Positions 55,029 through 63,234 are shown, counted from the first letter of the stretch. The stretch is DNA of 64,000 nt from Comamonas sp. GB3 AK4-5 (GCF_041320665.1 NZ_CP166730.1:1798001-1862000); one strand, 5' to 3'. Notes: generated from the sequence alone by a model not told the origin. Numbers and translations are program-made.

Positions 55029-55223
55029 ATGCCTCGCTACGTGGTTCAGTCGTCATTTACTGGCGCGTTTCTGGCCCCTGACCCTGACGATGGTCAGCCG
55101 CGTTGGGTGATGTTGTTGCGTGATGCATTTGCACTGGGTGACTTGGAAACCGCTGCAGAAATGATCGCGGATCACGTAGACCCTTTTCATCGGGCGCAGA
55201 TCGTTGATTTGGAGGGCATCTGA
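55029..55223 (+). CDS. Small hypothetical phage protein
   Basis: The 64-residue acidic protein starts MPRYVVQSSFTGAFLAPDPD. No family is recognised. It lies 3 bp after the ssDNA-binding protein gene and directly abuts the next one, in the phage operon. Confidence 0.55.
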   Translation: MPRYVVQSSFTGAFLAPDPDDGQPRWVMLLRDAFALGDLETAAEMIADHVDPFHRAQIVDLEGI

Positions 55224-55502
55224 GTGCCTGTGTCTACGGTCGGCGCAAGCCAGGTCTACGTCCTCTATTGCGAAACGCCGCATGGCATCGCGGCAGGCAC
55301 CACGCCCAGCCAATGCCCGGATGCCTACCGCAAAGAGGTGGCCATCGACCTGCAGGCGCTCCAGCAGCCCGCCAATGCGATTCCCCAGCTTGACCCCGGC
55401 GACGTGGCCCAAGCCTTTGGCATGGGCTTCGGTGTCGTCGTGCTGTTCTTCCTGGTCGGCCGGGGAGTCGGCGAAGTTTTGCGGCTCATTCGTCACGGAT
55501 GA
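55224..55502 (+). CDS. Small phage membrane protein
   Basis: The 92-residue protein has one membrane segment near the C-terminus (about 66-85, AFGMGFGVVVLFFLVGRGVG). The N-terminal half is soluble and includes two Cys. It sits before the major coat gene, as in other inoviruses, and may be a minor coat or assembly protein. It starts at GTG immediately after the previous stop. Confidence 0.55.
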   Translation: MPVSTVGASQVYVLYCETPHGIAAGTTPSQCPDAYRKEVAIDLQALQQPANAIPQLDPGDVAQAFGMGFGVVVLFFLVGRGVGEVLRLIRHG

Positions 55503-55556
55503 GCCCACCGTCGAGCGGGCGGTTCCCGTTCAAACCAACCCAAGAGAGGACTTCAT

Positions 55557-55793
55557 ATGAAGAAGCAATTCAACACCAAGACCGCCATTGCGGCGGCAGT
55601 AATGACCGCCCTGGTGCTCGCCAGCGGTGCAGCCGCCGCTGAGGGAACGGGTATCGACCTGACGCCCATTACGGGCGCCTTCAAGGCCTCGGATGTGGTC
55701 ACCGCTGTGTTGGCTGTGGCCGGCGTGCTGGCGGCCATCTACGCGACCATGACGGCCGCCAAGATGGCGCTGCGTTGGATTCGTGGCGGCTAA
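55557..55793 (+). CDS. Major coat protein (pVIII-like)
   Basis: The 78-residue precursor has a signal peptide ending near AAAAEG (about 28). It then has a short acidic mature N-terminus, a hydrophobic helix (VVTAVLAVAGVLAAIYATMTAA) and a basic C-terminus ALRWIRGG that faces DNA. This is the build of a filamentous major coat protein. It has its own strong ribosome site (AGAGGA) just upstream. Confidence 0.85.
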   Translation: MKKQFNTKTAIAAAVMTALVLASGAAAAEGTGIDLTPITGAFKASDVVTAVLAVAGVLAAIYATMTAAKMALRWIRGG

Positions 55794-55852
55794 GCCCGCG
55801 ATCTAAAGCGATTCGGGCGGGCCTGATCACCCCGCTTGAATTGATCCCTCAC

Positions 55853-55930
55853 ATGACATCACTTTGGTATTTGTTTATTTTTGCCTGGGGCATCGTCTGT
55901 GCCTGGGCACTTATCAAGGGCCTGGAATGA
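55853..55930 (+). CDS. 25-residue minor coat protein (pVII/pIX-like)
   Basis: This tiny gene encodes one hydrophobic helix, MTSLWYLFIFAWGIVCAWAL followed by IKGLE. Size and shape match the pVII and pIX cap proteins of filamentous phages. Its stop overlaps the start of the adhesion protein gene (ATGA 55927-55930). It is too short to be found by usual gene length limits. Confidence 0.65.
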   Translation: MTSLWYLFIFAWGIVCAWALIKGLE

Positions 55931-57288
55931 CGATCTTCAAGCGCTGGCTCCTTCTCAAAATCTGTGTACTGCTTGCCATGCCCATGTACGCATGGCCGCA
56001 GGCTTTGCCAAAGCCCCAGCCAGAGAATGTCAATCGCGCAATCTCTGGCACCATGGGCAACGTCATGGCGAATCGTGGGTTTGCAGCCAACGATCCAAGA
56101 GTCGCCAACACCATCGCGCGAATGTCACCTGCCCTGCAGGGCATCGCGGGTAGTGCGGCCGTCATTACCGTTGGCACTGTCACCGCTCCAGGCTGGATCT
56201 CTGGTGCAGTGGCGATCGGTATCGGTGCTGTCATCTCATATGCTGTTGGCGTGGCCGTCAATGCGGTGGTGAACTGGCTGTTTCGCTCGGATGGGAAAAT
56301 CGACCAGTCCGGGCTGGAATCAGAGAAAGACCCATCTGGTGGCATCTCTCCTGGTGTGCCCGCGTGGCGCTCGAAGCAGTGGGTTACGCGCTCCACCACC
56401 GAATTCATCTGGGGCGGCGACGGCTTTGCGGTTGCCCGTGAGGCCGAGGCCAGCTATCGCGCGGTCAACGGACTTACGCCAAACACGCCTGCATGCACGC
56501 TCGCTGCTGGTGGGCAATCAGCCATTTGCGGCAACTCCATCGCCACACTCAACCCCGAAGGGCCTCCAGGGGCATGTCCAAAGGGCACGTTCTGGGTGGC
56601 TGGCAACTGCTCCCTCTATGGATTTCTTGCCCCGGCCGGCGTGCCCACCGTTATCGGTCAAACACCGCAGCAGGCGGTCAATGCGCTTCCCAGCGCGGAG
56701 CTGGGCAAGGATTTGAATCCCCGGATCATTGCCGCTCTGGCAGATCGTGCATGGCAGTCTGCTGCCAGCCAGCCCGGCTATGACGGCGTACCGTATCCAG
56801 TGTCAAAACCAGTGACCGAAGCAGATGTGCAACCCTGGGTGAACGCCAATCCAGAGATTGCACCGAAGGTCCAGGACTTCGTTACCCCCAATCCGGTATC
56901 GCCCACGAATCCCAATCCCTGGGCGATTCCTTTGGACCCCAAGGCCCCCGTAATCAAACCTGGTGTGCCCAACACCGGCACCACCAACCCCGCAGCCGCA
57001 AACCCCGAGGCGAATCTGGGCCCAGATCCTGGTATTGGTGCCCCCACACTGGAAGCCATCCCCACGGCCCAGCAGATCGCCAATCCCATCCTGCAGCTCG
57101 CACCCGATCTGCGAGGGTTCCAGGCCAGCGGCCAAGCTGGCGTCTGTCCACGGCCCACCATCGAGCTGTACGGTACCCATGTGCTCGATGCCCATTGCAA
57201 GCTGATCGATGACAACAAGCAGGTGCTGCAGCTGGCCATGGCTTTTGCCTGGGCGGCGATGGCTTTGTTCATCGTGCTGTCGGCGTGA
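55927..57288 (+). CDS. Adsorption protein (pIII-like)
   Basis: The 453-residue protein has a signal peptide (KRWLLLKICVLLAMPMYAWP). The N-terminal half has hydrophobic stretches (SAAVITVGTVTAPGWISGAV). The middle is rich in Pro, Asn and Thr and looks like a flexible linker. A C-terminal membrane anchor is visible (VLQLAMAFAWAAMALFIVL). This is the layout of a pIII adhesion protein that binds the host pilus at the virion tip. Sequence identity with known pIII is not evident; the call depends on position and architecture. Confidence 0.7.
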   Translation: MTIFKRWLLLKICVLLAMPMYAWPQALPKPQPENVNRAISGTMGNVMANRGFAANDPRVANTIARMSPALQGIAGSAAVITVGTVTAPGWISGAVAIGIGAVISYAVGVAVNAVVNWLFRSDGKIDQSGLESEKDPSGGISPGVPAWRSKQWVTRSTTEFIWGGDGFAVAREAEASYRAVNGLTPNTPACTLAAGGQSAICGNSIATLNPEGPPGACPKGTFWVAGNCSLYGFLAPAGVPTVIGQTPQQAVNALPSAELGKDLNPRIIAALADRAWQSAASQPGYDGVPYPVSKPVTEADVQPWVNANPEIAPKVQDFVTPNPVSPTNPNPWAIPLDPKAPVIKPGVPNTGTTNPAAANPEANLGPDPGIGAPTLEAIPTAQQIANPILQLAPDLRGFQASGQAGVCPRPTIELYGTHVLDAHCKLIDDNKQVLQLAMAFAWAAMALFIVLSA

Positions 57289-57299
57289 GGGTGTGAACC

Positions 57300-57587
57300 A
57301 TGTTTGGCATCCTGCTTTCCGCCCTGAATTCCATCCTGGGTTGGGTGTTCCGTTCGCTACTGATCAAGTTCGTGCTGTTCTTTGCGCTGTACTTCATCAC
57401 TAGCGAATTCGTGGGCTTCATCGCCGCCTTGCTGCCCAATGCCAGCTCTATCAATGGCACGCTGTCAGGCATCACAGCGGGAACCTGGTTCTTTCTCGAT
57501 GCGTTCCAGCTTCCCATGGGCATCTCGGCCCTGGTGTCGGCCTACGCCGCACGCTTCATCATCCGTCGCATGCCGGTGATTGGATAA
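57300..57587 (+). CDS. Minor coat protein, DUF2523 (pVI-like)
   Basis: The 95-residue protein is very hydrophobic with about three membrane segments and ends with IIRRMPVIG. DUF2523 proteins stand between the adhesion protein and Zot in inoviruses and are the pVI counterpart. It is close to both neighbours. Confidence 0.78.
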   Translation: MFGILLSALNSILGWVFRSLLIKFVLFFALYFITSEFVGFIAALLPNASSINGTLSGITAGTWFFLDAFQLPMGISALVSAYAARFIIRRMPVIG

Positions 57588-57590
57588 GCC

Positions 57591-58661
57591 ATGCCCATCA
57601 ACACCTACACCGGCCTGATGGGCTCGGGCAAATCCTATGAATGCGTGTCCTCGGTGATCGTGCCTGCCGTCAAAGCAGGGCGTCGCGTGGTCACCAATGT
57701 GGATGGCATCGACAGCGATGCCATTCGGGCCTACTGCCAAGACAAATTCAGCGTACCCATGGAGCAGCTTGGCGAGGTCGTGCATTGCACCAATGACGAT
57801 GTGCCCAAGGCCAGCTTTTTGCCGCATGGCCAGGACGTGGATACCTTCTGCAAGCCCGGCGACATCATCTGCATTGACGAGGCTTGGCGCTTCTGGGGCA
57901 CCGACTGCAAGCTGTTGCCCGAGCACAAGGTGTTCTTCCGTGAGCATCGGCACTTCGTCCATCCCGATACCAAGGTCTGCTGTGACTTGGTGCTGATGGT
58001 GCAGGACATTACCGACCTACACCGCACGTTACGCGTGGTGGTCGAGGTCACATTTCGCACCACCAAGATCAAAACATTGGGCTGGCAAAAGACCTACCGC
58101 GTCGAAATGTGGGAGGGCTACAAGCTCTCGGCCAAAGGGCGGGTGTCGGTCGAGAACAAGCGCTACGACACCGAGATATTTCCGCTGTACAGCAGCTACA
58201 CCGGAGGCACGGGTAAAGAGCTGCAGGTGGACAGCCGCCAGAACGTGCTGCGCAATCCCAAGCTGTGGTTGCTGGCCGTGGGCGTGGTAGTGCTGTTCGG
58301 CTGGGGCGTTTACACCATCCTGGGCTTCTTCAATGGCACGCGGGCCAAGGTGGTAGATGGAAAAAGCGAGCCCGGCAAGACAGTTTCAGCGCTCCCACAG
58401 GCTGCTCCCGGCAGCAGTCCCAAGATAAATTCAGCGCAACCAGATGGTGGTGCCCAAGTTTCTGGCGTCTGGCGCCTGGTCGGCACATTTCAGGCCCAGG
58501 GCAAGCATTTCGTGGTCATAGAAGGCCAAGGCGGGCGCATTCGCCTGGAGCATCCATCGGCCTTCGTGAACACCGGCGCGGTGATGGTGGGCGAGGTGGA
58601 CGGGCAGAGAGTGACGGCTTGGAGTGGTAGCGCTCCTTCCAGTCGAAAGGGACAGGAATGA
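57591..58661 (+). CDS. zot: Zot-like phage assembly ATPase (pI)
   Basis: The 356-residue protein has Walker A GLMGSGKS at 8-15 and a Walker B stretch ICIDEAWRF at 93-101. It has a membrane segment at about 225-247 and a periplasmic C-terminal domain with Ser/Pro-rich linker. Zot/pI proteins drive virion assembly through the inner membrane with the secretin. The name zonula occludens toxin comes from Vibrio phage; toxin activity here is not implied. The stop overlaps an upstream start candidate of the secretin gene. Confidence 0.92.
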   Translation: MPINTYTGLMGSGKSYECVSSVIVPAVKAGRRVVTNVDGIDSDAIRAYCQDKFSVPMEQLGEVVHCTNDDVPKASFLPHGQDVDTFCKPGDIICIDEAWRFWGTDCKLLPEHKVFFREHRHFVHPDTKVCCDLVLMVQDITDLHRTLRVVVEVTFRTTKIKTLGWQKTYRVEMWEGYKLSAKGRVSVENKRYDTEIFPLYSSYTGGTGKELQVDSRQNVLRNPKLWLLAVGVVVLFGWGVYTILGFFNGTRAKVVDGKSEPGKTVSALPQAAPGSSPKINSAQPDGGAQVSGVWRLVGTFQAQGKHFVVIEGQGGRIRLEHPSAFVNTGAVMVGEVDGQRVTAWSGSAPSSRKGQE

Positions 58662-58715
58662 TTGGCGACAGATTGAGCCTGGCCAGGTTGGTGAATTGTC
58701 ACCATTCAGGAGGCG

Positions 58716-58752
58716 GTAGTAATAGTAGTAGTGCTATTGCTACTATTACTAC
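58716..58752 (+). other. Perfect trinucleotide hairpin between zot and secretin
   Basis: GTAGTAATAGTAG (58716-58728) and CTACTATTACTAC (58740-58752) are perfect 13-bp arms around an 11-base loop. The hairpin lies after the zot stop and before the signal peptide of the secretin. It could regulate translation or be a phage DNA structure such as a packaging signal. Confidence 0.75.
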
Positions 58753-58780
58753 GCGAGGTCTGCAGGGCGCTGCAAAGCGC

Positions 58781-60022
58781 ATGTATCAATACCTTGCGGC
58801 TGCGTGTTTGGCGGCAGCGCTGACCCAGCCGGCGCAGGCTGCGCCCATGGCTGCCAGCTTTGATCTGCAGGGCGCGAATGTGTCTGAGGTGCTGCAGCTG
58901 CTCTATGGCGAGGTCATGAGCACGCCCTATGTGCTTGATCCAGAGGTGCTGGGCGATACCCGGCAGGTGTCCTTCCGCTACAAGCACGGGCAAGGTGATC
59001 TGCAGACCTTTGTGAGTGGTTTTCTGGAAAGCCTTGGCTACACCTCGGAGAGCAAGGGCGGCGTGGACTTTGTGCGCAAGCGCAAAGCCGAAGAGGCTCC
59101 ACCGCCCGAAACACGTTTGCATCTCTACCGACCGCAATACCGCGACGTGGCGTACCTGGCGCGCGTGTTGGCTCCGTTGTTCAAAGGTGCGTTTTCAGTT
59201 AATCGCAGCATTCGCGCTTCGGGTCAGTCGATGCCGGAAGGGAATGTACCCAATGGCTCGGCCGCCGCGTTGATCGACCAGGATGCCGATGTGTTGCTGT
59301 TCTCGAGTACCCAGCCCGAGATAGAGAAGCTGCAGGAGTTGTTGCCGCAAATCGATGTGGCCACTGGCGAAGTGCTGGTGCGCGGCGTGGTCTACGAGGT
59401 CAGCCGTACCGACAAATCAGGCTCGGCTTTTGGACTGTTGGCGAACCTCTTGGGCGGCAAGCTCAATCTGGGTGTCGGCTCGGCCGTAGGCAACCTGGGC
59501 AACTTCATTCAGCTCAAAAACACCGCGCTGGATGCTGTGTATTCCATGCTGGAGACAGATAGCCGTTTCAAGGTGATTTCATCGCCATCACTGCGCATCC
59601 AGTCAGGCGCACGTGGGGTGTTTTCAGTCGGCCAGGATGTTCCCGTGCTGGGCGCACTGTCATTCCCGCAAGGGGCGGGCCAGGCCGTGCAATCGGTCGA
59701 GTACCGCAGCTCGGGCGTGATCTTCGACATCAGGCCCACGGTGCGGGATGCTGTGATTGAAATGGCGATCAGCCAGCAACTTTCGGACTTCATCAAGACC
59801 ACCACTGGCGTGAACAACAGCCCGACGCTGACCAAGCGAGAGCTGAAGACCAAGGTAGGCCTGCAGGACGGTGATGTGATCGTGCTGGGCGGCCTTGCTG
59901 AGGACAAGACCTCCAGCAGCCGCGATGGGCTTTCGTTCCTGCCAAACTTCTTGCACACCAGGGGTCATGAGTCGACTGGTACCGAGGTCTTACTTGTGCT
60001 GCAGGCGCAGCGTGTGAAGTAG
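58781..60022 (+). CDS. Phage secretin (pIV-like)
   Basis: The 413-residue protein has a signal peptide (MYQYLAAACLAAALTQPAQA). N-terminal N0/N1 modules follow, with SFDLQGANVSEVLQLL and LGYTSESKGG. The C-terminal secretin core includes VFSVGQDVPVLG and LKTKVGLQDGDVIVLGGL. It forms the outer-membrane exit pore for virions. A start at 58658, overlapping the zot stop, would add 41 residues not suited to export; 58781 is preferred because it opens the signal peptide. Confidence 0.88.
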   Translation: MYQYLAAACLAAALTQPAQAAPMAASFDLQGANVSEVLQLLYGEVMSTPYVLDPEVLGDTRQVSFRYKHGQGDLQTFVSGFLESLGYTSESKGGVDFVRKRKAEEAPPPETRLHLYRPQYRDVAYLARVLAPLFKGAFSVNRSIRASGQSMPEGNVPNGSAAALIDQDADVLLFSSTQPEIEKLQELLPQIDVATGEVLVRGVVYEVSRTDKSGSAFGLLANLLGGKLNLGVGSAVGNLGNFIQLKNTALDAVYSMLETDSRFKVISSPSLRIQSGARGVFSVGQDVPVLGALSFPQGAGQAVQSVEYRSSGVIFDIRPTVRDAVIEMAISQQLSDFIKTTTGVNNSPTLTKRELKTKVGLQDGDVIVLGGLAEDKTSSSRDGLSFLPNFLHTRGHESTGTEVLLVLQAQRVK

Positions 60023-60034
60023 CAGGTCATGTAG

Positions 60035-60054
60035 GAAATTTGGTCATGACCAAG
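60035..60054. repeat. Direct repeat left of the vbhA-like gene
   Basis: GAAATTTGGTCATGACCAAG, containing the palindrome TTGGTCATGACCAA, recurs at 60390-60409. TCATGTAGG precedes both, adjacent here and 16 bases farther in the second copy. Confidence 0.85.
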
Positions 60055-60064
60055 CAAGACAAAT

Positions 60065-60322
60065 TCAGCGTGTCGGCTTCACGAACTCGGTAAGGTCGAT
60101 TTCACCAGCTATAAGCTGGGCGGCTTGCTGCTCGCAGGCCTCGGACGGCTCAAACCCTTCCAGGTACACGGAAGCACGTGCATGGTCGACTGCATTCTGG
60201 CGCTTGCGGCGCTGCTCGGTATCGGTGATGGGAGTATCGGTCGAGGTGGTGACAATCATTGGATCGACATCCGGATGCAAAAGTGGCGTATTCGTAAGGC
60301 TGCTTCGTGTGATGCCTGCCAT
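60065..60322 (-). CDS. VbhA-like antitoxin, no toxin visible
   Basis: The 85-residue protein ends with RRKRQNAVDHARASVYLEGF, EPSEACEQQAAQLIAGEIDL and TEFVKPTR. This is the VbhA-type antitoxin pattern that binds Fic toxins. The N-terminal part is disordered. No Fic domain gene (HPFxxGNG) is nearby. The gene is on the minus strand, opposite to the phage genes, and lies between two copies of a 20-bp repeat. Met22 is another possible start. The role may be blocking a host or rival Fic toxin, or it may be an orphan. Confidence 0.65.
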   Translation of the reverse strand: MAGITRSSLTNTPLLHPDVDPMIVTTSTDTPITDTEQRRKRQNAVDHARASVYLEGFEPSEACEQQAAQLIAGEIDLTEFVKPTR

Positions 60323-60624
60323 GGGTAATGATCTTACAGAGCCTGCGAAACCTGCAAGCCATAGTCATGTAGGTTGTCTTTACGTTTTAGAAATTTGGTC
60401 ATGACCAAGTGCCGTAGATGGCGGCTCAAGCCCCACTGCGGTCGGCCGACTTTCCCCGACATAGGCGCCGAGTTCCACATACAACATGCATTAGCAACCA
60501 ATCCATAAAAATGCAAGGTCAGTAGCTAATTTACATCAGTGATCGGTGCAGCGGTTGATCGTTGGTAGTAGTTGGCTGTGCTCCGTAATGAGCTACGCTT
60601 ACAAGCTAATTCAAAGGAAGTTCA
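60323..60624. other. Gap between the vbhA-like and DUF262 genes
   Basis: 302 bp that hold the right repeat copy and an AT-rich promoter region for the DUF262 gene. A ribosome site (AAAGGAAG) precedes ATG 60625. No other gene is seen. Confidence 0.5.
60390..60409. repeat. Direct repeat right of the vbhA-like gene
   Basis: Second copy of the 20-base repeat with the 14-bp palindrome. Confidence 0.85.
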
Positions 60625-62427
60625 ATGGTCGATACACAAAAATCTCGGCAGGATCTCACCGTCAAGGGAGAGTCGGTGGAGCGGATCTTCGGAAACTATC
60701 AAGCTTGGCGTTACATCGTCAACCGGCGATATCAGCGCAAGTTGGTCTGGACATTGGATGAAAAGCGTCGCTTTATCGACTCCTTACTTTCAGGGTATCC
60801 GGTGCCAATAGTTCTCCTCGCTGAACGTAAAAGCATCCCCGACCAAGGATTGTTCGAAATTATTGATGGGATGCAGCGGTTGAATGCAGTTTTCGGGTTT
60901 ATCGAAAACGAGTATGCCGTCAACGGTTCTTTCTTCGATCTGAATACGATGGCCGAAACGAAAGCACTGCTGGATGCGGGTGCTATCAAGCAACGTGAGC
61001 CGATTTTGTCTCGAGAGGCTTGTGTTGCGATAGCTGCGTACACCATCCCGCTGTCGATCTATGAATTTTCTGGCGATGGCGATGTGGATGAGGTGTTTCG
61101 TCGGATCAACTCGGGTGGCCGTAAACTTTCACGTCAGGAACTCCGGATTGCCGGTAGTACCGGGCACTTTGCTCAGGCCGTGCGCTACATTGCTTCAAAG
61201 GTGCGAGGCGATGTTTCATCGTCTGATGAGTTACCGCTGAACGAGATGAAGAAGATCTCTATAACAAACAAAGAGCTTGAGTACGGTATCGATGTCGATG
61301 GGGTATTCTGGATCAAACAAGGGGTGCTGACAAAGGAACAGGTACGCGAGTCGCGTGATGAAGAAGTCATCGCAGATGTCCTTGCCTTCATGATCCTCGA
61401 TACCAAACCACCCTCTCGCAGCGAAGTACTGGACGACTTCTTTGGCTACAGTGAGGGTGAGGGTACTCAGCAAAGGTATGAGCAAGTCGAGCTGGCTATG
61501 CAGAAGCATACGGTGGAAGTTGTTACGTCGGACTTCCAGCGCGTTTTAGATCAACTCAAAGTGACCTTAAGCCGGAGCAATAAGACGCTCGGCCAACTGC
61601 TTTTTGGTGAGCAGCCGCCGAGGGCTCCGCGCTACTTTCAGGTCGTCTTTTTGGCTCTGCACAAACTCATCGTCGTCCAGAACCAAGAGGTCGTTGATCA
61701 AGATCAAATGATTAAGTTGATGGACGGAAGTGGTAAGCAAATCACCGTACCGGAAGGTGGGCGCTGGGGTGCTGAAGACCGCGAAAAATCCATAAATGCC
61801 GCATCAGGCGTCTATGGTGCAGCATTCGTACCGTCCAAGGGTTACGATCCCGCCCGAGTGCGCTGGATCACGCAAATGGAGAACATCCTCACGCAGTCAT
61901 ACACCGAACAAGGTGCCTACGACTTCAAGCAAGGCTTCCTTCGCCTTGATGGCAAGAGTGCCTTTGATGATGACAGCTTTGACAAGATCCTAAAGACCCT
62001 CGTCGGCATCGCAAATATCCGTAAGGGCGTTCGAGGGTACGTGCTGGTTGGTGTTGCTGATACGTCTGCTGACGCGCAACGAGTGTCCACGCTGTATGGG
62101 GTCAGCCCAACACCCTTCGATAGATTCTTTATCACTGGCGTTGAGCATGAGGCGAAAGCGCTGGGTAAATCCCTTGATGATCTGTTCATGGAACTTACTA
62201 CCAAGATCAAGACATCGGGGTTGTCGGAGCCTCTGCGCGACTACGTTGCGCGCAATGTGAAGTCGGTCAGGTATTACGACAAGACTATTTTTGTGTTTGA
62301 AACTCACGCCCAGGATGAGCCCTCTAACTTTAATGGTGCATTTTTCGTTCGTCATGGCAACCAGCTTTCAGAGATTCCCACAGCGCAGTACGGAGAACTT
62401 TTCAAGCGATTCCTCGCAGGCATGTAG
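60625..62427 (+). CDS. DUF262 protein with AlbA_2-like C-terminal domain (candidate defence gene)
   Basis: The 600-residue protein begins with a DUF262 (GmrS-type) domain: YIVNRRYQRKLVW at 30-42, IDSLLSGYPVP at 51-61, the ParB-like IIDGMQRLNAVF with DGMQR at 81-85, and VFRRINSGGRKLSRQELR near 157. The GmrD-type HNH partner domain (DUF1524) is not seen. Instead the C-terminal part holds YDFKQGFLRL (about 432) and VGIANIRKGVRGYVLVGVAD, a Schlafen AlbA_2-like pattern that binds nucleic acid. Base composition is clearly more AT-rich than the neighbours. The gene lies at the attR end as phage cargo. Defence function is an inference from DUF262 relatives. Confidence 0.8.
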   Translation: MVDTQKSRQDLTVKGESVERIFGNYQAWRYIVNRRYQRKLVWTLDEKRRFIDSLLSGYPVPIVLLAERKSIPDQGLFEIIDGMQRLNAVFGFIENEYAVNGSFFDLNTMAETKALLDAGAIKQREPILSREACVAIAAYTIPLSIYEFSGDGDVDEVFRRINSGGRKLSRQELRIAGSTGHFAQAVRYIASKVRGDVSSSDELPLNEMKKISITNKELEYGIDVDGVFWIKQGVLTKEQVRESRDEEVIADVLAFMILDTKPPSRSEVLDDFFGYSEGEGTQQRYEQVELAMQKHTVEVVTSDFQRVLDQLKVTLSRSNKTLGQLLFGEQPPRAPRYFQVVFLALHKLIVVQNQEVVDQDQMIKLMDGSGKQITVPEGGRWGAEDREKSINAASGVYGAAFVPSKGYDPARVRWITQMENILTQSYTEQGAYDFKQGFLRLDGKSAFDDDSFDKILKTLVGIANIRKGVRGYVLVGVADTSADAQRVSTLYGVSPTPFDRFFITGVEHEAKALGKSLDDLFMELTTKIKTSGLSEPLRDYVARNVKSVRYYDKTIFVFETHAQDEPSNFNGAFFVRHGNQLSEIPTAQYGELFKRFLAGM

Positions 62428-62955
62428 GTTTCGAACAGGGGGCATGCCAGCATGCGGTTTCGGAGCTGGCGGGAAGTAAGCTGGCTGGAGCCCCGCATAT
62501 ATGCGAGTTCATAGCTTGCGGCCCAGCAATAGAGGCTGTGAAGGCGCAACTTCTGGTCGATCTGCGGCGGCTGTAGGTCTGTCCTAGAGTAGCTTGCAAC
62601 CCGGGGGGTATGGGGAGGCTTCCCCATGCGCATTTTTTGTCGCGCAACGTGCCCAGTGCTTAGGGCGCAGCATCACCAGCGCGCCCGCCGTTGCCATGGT
62701 CTTGGCGGTTGATGAGCCACTGGCGTGTCGCGGCGGCGGTGATCGCAAAGGAGTCGGCCGCGTAGCTCGTTGCACGCAGAGCAAGGCACTTGCTGCGCGC
62801 CCTGTAAGACGGGCCCGCCGCAGGCGTTCTGAAAGAAGACCACCAGCGTCAACAAACTGTCGACGGGATAGCGGGATAATGCTTGCCTATTGCTGTTGTA
62901 ATTCATACAAGTCATTGTTTTTGCTGGATATAGCGGCGTAATGCAGGTTTATCGC
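62428..62955. other. Non-coding right arm of the prophage
   Basis: 528 bp without a supported gene. A hairpin TGGGGAGGCTTCCCCA near 62608-62623 is followed by CATTTTTTG and may end the DUF262 transcript. Short open frames on both strands show no family. It may contain the phage origin or the remains of an older element. Confidence 0.45.
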
Positions 62956-63006
62956 GCGGACTTTTAATCCGTTGGTCACGAGTTCGAATCTCGTAGGACC
63001 CACCAA
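62956..63006 (+). repeat. attR, partial tRNA-Lys copy
   Basis: An exact copy of the last 50 bases of tRNA-Lys plus one base (51 bp) matches 51245-51295. It has no 5' half, so it is not a functional tRNA. Confidence 0.93.
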
Positions 63007-63013
63007 AGAATAC

Positions 63014-63048
63014 AAGCGCTACAGCTACAAAAGCTGTAGCGCTTTTTT
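63014..63048 (+). terminator. Original tRNA-Lys terminator at attR
   Basis: AAGCGCTACAGCT and AGCTGTAGCGCTT form a perfect stem with a T run. It likely served tRNA-Lys before integration. Confidence 0.88.
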
Positions 63049-63234
63049 CGTTTTATTCCCGCGGCAGGAATCTTCTGCACTTGAGAGAAGGTCTTTTGCC
63101 AGAGTGGCGTGATCGCGGTGTGGGCCTGTGGTTTGGGTAGGCTGCCGTCTGCCTCTTTGTGCGGTGTGATGCGTGGGTGCGCAGGTTGAGTGTGGGTGCA
63201 TCCGTGCAGGCTTTTTGATGCAGCTGGCGGCAAG

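Larger units (their letters stand above)
51245..63006. mobile_element. Filamentous (inovirus-type) prophage at tRNA-Lys
   Basis: An 11.8-kb element lies between the 51-bp direct repeats. It holds, in order, a tyrosine integrase and repressor on the minus strand. On the plus strand follow a small DNA-binding protein, Rep, ssDNA-binding protein, coat proteins, adhesion protein, a DUF2523 coat protein, Zot and secretin, then VbhA-like and DUF262 cargo genes. This is the gene order of filamentous phages. All core genes look intact, so activity is possible. Confidence 0.93.

Noticed and set aside
57591..58661. Zot as an enterotoxin
   Set aside because: The protein has the assembly ATPase layout of all inoviruses. 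Nothing in the sequence supports toxin activity.
62956..63006. A second tRNA-Lys gene at the right prophage edge
   Set aside because: Only the 3' part is present, without acceptor 5' strand or D arm. It is attR.
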